Shown: one piece after another, positions 61,203 through 64,000 of the stretch
Layout: each line of letters opens with the position of its first letter
How positions within the stretch are numbered: position 1 is the stretch's first letter
NCBI GenBank assembly: GCA_963573385.1
Contig: CAUYLG010022134.1
Coordinates: 23,578-87,577 of the forward strand
Length of the DNA: 64,000 nt
Direction of reading: 5' to 3'
Origin: Cacajao melanocephalus
Lineage: Eukaryota; Chordata; Mammalia; Primates; Pitheciidae
Program-made: the position numbers and the translations under genes
The notes under the pieces: model-generated
What the model was told of the DNA's origin: nothing
Seen by the model: only the letters and a program-made list of their open reading frames with translations
The model's database searches: none

Positions 61203-61558
61203 TGATATGGTTTGGCTGTGTCACCACCCAGACCTCAACTTGAATTGTATCTCCCAGAATTCCCATGTGTTGAGGGAGAGACATGGGGGTTAATTGAATC
61301 ATGGAAGCCAGTCTTTCCTGTGCTGTTCTCATGATAGTAAGTAAGTCTCATGAGATCTGATGGGTTTATCAAGGGTTTCTGCTTTTGCTGCTTCCTCATT
61401 TTCTCTTGCCACCACCATGTAAGAAGTGCCTTTTGCCTCCTGCCGTGATTCTGAAGACTTCCCAGTCAGGTGGAACTCTAAGTCCAGTTAAACCTTGTTT
61501 TTTTTTCTTCCCAGTCTCTGATGTGCCTTTATCAGCAGCATGAAAATGGACTAATACA
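61203..61558 (+). mobile_element. Solo MST/THE1-type MaLR LTR
   Basis: A 356-bp LTR from TGATATGGTTTGGCTGTG to 'atggactaataca', with 'aattgaatcatggaagcc' and 'aagtctcatgagatctgatgg'. 'gccta' precedes and 'gcctt' follows, a near-perfect 5-bp target duplication. More diverged than the solo LTR at 39653, hence probably the older MST type. The 300 bases to its left are unrecognised. Confidence 0.92.
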
Positions 61559-61574
61559 GCCTTAGCATGATTAT

Positions 61575-61910
61575 ATACTTCCAGGCTTTATTCCCTCTGC
61601 CTAAAATGTTACTCTTTCTGCTTCTCCCCATCATAAATTCCTTTCAGTCCATCAAGATCCAGATCACATATAATTTTCTCTGTTGGTCTCTAAAGACCCT
61701 GGCAGTTAGTGACTTCCTTCTCTTTAACTCCTAGTGCTTTATTTGTACTTCTCTGATCTTGAATTGTAACTACTTGCATATGCTTCTATCCCTTGCTAAA
61801 TCGAAGTCCTTGAGCACAGGGACTTCAGTTTTTCATTGTTATAAACATCCGAATGCTGAGTATCGAGGATAGACTTGAATACATGTTTACCAAATGAATG
61901 TATAGAGAAT
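61575..61910 (+). mobile_element. LINE-2 3' end
   Basis: 'ttccctctgcctaaaatgttactctttctgcttctcccc', 'atcaagatccagatcacatataattttctctgttggtctctaaagaccc', 'aagtccttgagcacagggacttcag', 'aatacatgtttaccaaatgaatg' are in L2 C-terminal and 3' UTR order. Confidence 0.75.
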
Positions 61911-61914
61911 AGAA

Positions 61915-63385
61915 GAAAACAATTCTCGTTCACAGACATTTCTGTAGCAAAAACATTGATATAAAAATTCCTAGGAAATGTTTTGTACATTTCAAACATT
62001 CCGAAGCCATTTAATAGAACTTGGTGAAACCTCAAAACTCTAAAAGCTGGTTGTGTATGTATGTGTTGTAGGCAGTAATTTCCTCCTGAGTTTTCGAGAT
62101 GACGTGTGTGAGGTAGTTGATCTATCACTGTTGCTTCAGTACAGATGAACATACGTAGTTTTCTAAATAATGCTCAGCTGTATAAACATCACACTAAAAG
62201 CACGCAGCAGTGGATAGGTAACCTGGTGAGATGGATGGAAATGCCACTGCCAAGCTGGACTTTCCCAGGTGGAAGGCGTGTGTGCTAAATGGAAACTGCA
62301 CAGTCGACCTGTGAAAAACATTTACAAGTCAGCAGAATTGACTTGAAGTGTGGATGAGGTTGACAATTCTTTACATGGTGTTCACTTCCTCCAAAAAAGT
62401 CTTCCCTGCCCACCTTCAAAGGGACCTAATACTCTCACTATCGTATTGCTCTTTCAAGTGTGGCAAAACAAATTAAATCACTATGAGCTACAACACTAAT
62501 TAAGGCATGGGTTGGACTTTGTATGTTTTTTGAACCACAGTGCAAATGGCCACCCTGCCCCAAGCACATCACCAATCCCTTATGAAACAGAACTCTCGTA
62601 TGCACTCCATAGCCACAACCTTGCCTGTGATCAGTTTTTGATTCTCAGCTCCCTTGACCTTGTGTGCTTTGGCTCTTTTTTTCTCAGTTTTTCTGGTTCT
62701 CCACTTCCTGGAAGCTTAAAAAAAAGCTGTCTCTGGCCATTTTAGACAAACATCATTTCCAGTAGTTTTAGGCTCTGGGAACCTATTGCTTTGTAGCTCC
62801 CAGGAGTTGGTAGAGCTTCTTCTGGCTTGCTCTGGCATGAATGGGACTTAGATCCTGCACAGGATCTCTGATAACATCAGTCAGGAGAACAATGGCTGCA
62901 GGGGGCTGGTTCAAGGGAGACTAGCTCCTTGGGAAAAGGTTAAATATTGTGTATTTCTGGCATCACAATCAAGCTGGGACTAAGCACATTGCATCAAACA
63001 ATGCTGCCTTATTTTAGGCTCTCGCCATTCTGCATTACATTTTATTTCTGACAATAAAACTGAGGGATGTGTAATAAAAGGGTTGAGCAAAATTCCATTG
63101 TGCTTCAATGATCAATCTACAACCGAGCAGAGTTCCCCATGTTCTTCTGAGAGTGCTCTCCAGCAAAATGTATTTCATCAAAAGACTGTTGTCTGTAAAA
63201 AAGTAAGTATATATAAAGCAGCTTGTCAGAAATGTTGCACTAAACTGTGACAGAGAATGATGAAGTTATTGTAATATTTGAGTAATTATTAGCATGTGAA
63301 TTATTTATAATTTACTGAATACTTTGACTTACATATTATTATTTGGTCTTCCTGATTCCAATCTCACTCTACTAAAATATGTCCT
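61915..63385. other. 1.5 kb without recognised repeats or genes
   Basis: Apart from a weak L2-like piece at 62370-62500 ('tcacttcctccaaaaaagtcttccctgcccacc'), nothing is recognised. The 77-codon frame at 62512-62745 has no known motif. The interval 62880-63250 is not obviously repeat-derived. Confidence 0.4.
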
Positions 63386-63389
63386 CAGT

Positions 63390-63740
63390 AAAAGAGATTG
63401 TTAAAATGCGGTCAAATGATGATATCGCTCCTCTGCTCAAAACTCTTCAATGGTTTTCCTATATCTTACTCAGATTAACAATCAAGTCCTTGCAATGAGG
63501 CTAATAATTTTCTCTGTGATATTTACCAGTCCCCCTAACCCCTTAGTTTTCCCCATTCATCTATAGAGAAGCCTAAAATTCACACTACTAGTATGAATTG
63601 TTTGAGTTCAGGGTCATGATGATTTGGAACATATTCTCTGGCCCACATGGTCTCGTTCTCATTAGTTCTCAAATCTCATCTCACTTCGCCGGCTCATTCC
63701 AGCCTTGCCACACAGTTCTCTGTTTTTCCTCCAACACTGC
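63390..63740 (+). mobile_element. LINE-2 fragment
   Basis: 'cgctcctctgctcaaaactcttcaatggttttcctatatcttactcagattaacaatcaagtccttgcaatg' matches L2 ('cactcctctgctcaaaaccctccaatggctccccatctcactcagagtaaaagccaaagtccttacaatgg'). It continues to 'ccagccttgccacacag'. Confidence 0.88.
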
Positions 63741-63764
63741 ACTCTTGGAATAAACTCCACTTGG

Positions 63765-64000
63765 TCATTTTTTATATATTGTCACATTCTACTCGCTAAA
63801 ATTTGGTTAAGAATTTTTCATCTGCGCTCACAAGGGAAATTGGTCCGTGGTTTTCATTACTTATAATGTCTTTGATTTTGGTATCAGAGTAATGCTAGTG
63901 TCATGGAAAGAGTTGGGAAATATTCCCTCTTTTTGGATTGTTTGGAATAGTTTCAGAAGGAGTGGTACCAGCTCCTCTTTGTATGTCTGGTAGAATTCGG
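63765..64000 (-). mobile_element. L1 ORF2, reverse orientation, cut by the window end
   Basis: 'tttgattttggtatcagagtaatgctagtgtcat', 'aatattccctctttttggattgtttggaatagtttcagaaggagtggtaccagctcctctttgtatgtctggtagaattcgg' is the reverse complement of the L1 reverse transcriptase region. It runs off the right edge, so the rest of the element is outside this window. Confidence 0.9.

Noticed and set aside
62512..62745. 77-codon plus-strand frame ending in a Ser/Phe/Leu-rich segment, considered as a secreted peptide
   Set aside because: The hydrophobic part is C-terminal and low in complexity, with no signal peptide at the start and no recognisable family.

Overview
This is nuclear DNA from a primate, most likely human. 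The indicators are several Alu elements, THE1/MST-type MaLR LTRs, L1 copies with primate-type 5' and 3' UTRs, and much older LINE-2, MIR and hAT/Charlie remnants in an AT-rich background. I found no functional protein-coding gene, tRNA, rRNA, CpG island or CRISPR array. Repeat family names come from recognising consensus sequence by eye, not from a database search; subfamily names are tentative and edges of old repeats are accurate to roughly 10-30 bases.

Layout. 1-5.4 kb: old L2, hAT and MIR fragments in mostly unrecognised sequence. 5.4-10.7 kb: old L1 and L2 copies, with a near-perfect 61-bp inverted repeat at 9109-9169. 10.7-15.3 kb: an LTR-like relic, then a complete THE1-type provirus (LTR, 1.6-kb interior, LTR) that splits one L2 copy. 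15.3-19.1 kb: little recognised, with one odd short open frame on the minus strand. 19.1-23.4 kb: two MIRs, an L1 with a 5' inversion, a younger L1 (carrying an Alu) at its inversion junction, a second Alu, and an old L1 carrying a long GT repeat and a tiny A-tailed insertion. 23.4-29.7 kb: MIR, hAT and old L1 pieces and an AluJ with a 13-bp target-site duplication.

29.7-40.8 kb is a three-level nest. An older L1 is split by a near-full-length, degraded primate L1 (5' UTR to A-tail, 6.36 kb), and the older L1 is split again by a solo THE1 LTR. 41-43 kb: a long L2 containing a hAT element and a polypyrimidine tract. 43-53.5 kb: old L1, L2, MER1 and MIR pieces, two with inserted Alus.

53.5-55.35 kb holds the only gene-derived sequence, a processed pseudogene of HNRNPA1 on the minus strand. 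It keeps 5' UTR, coding region and 3' UTR, it derives from the long A1-B splice form, and an Alu sits at its stop codon. 55.4-64 kb: old L1 and L2 remnants, one solo MST-type LTR, and an L1 running off the right edge.

The elements do not work together as a system. What the window records is a sequence of retrotransposition events. Long stretches such as 1.94-4.94, 15.56-17.56, 51.2-53.5 and 61.9-63.4 kb have no feature I recognise and would be the places to test for regulatory or exonic function.
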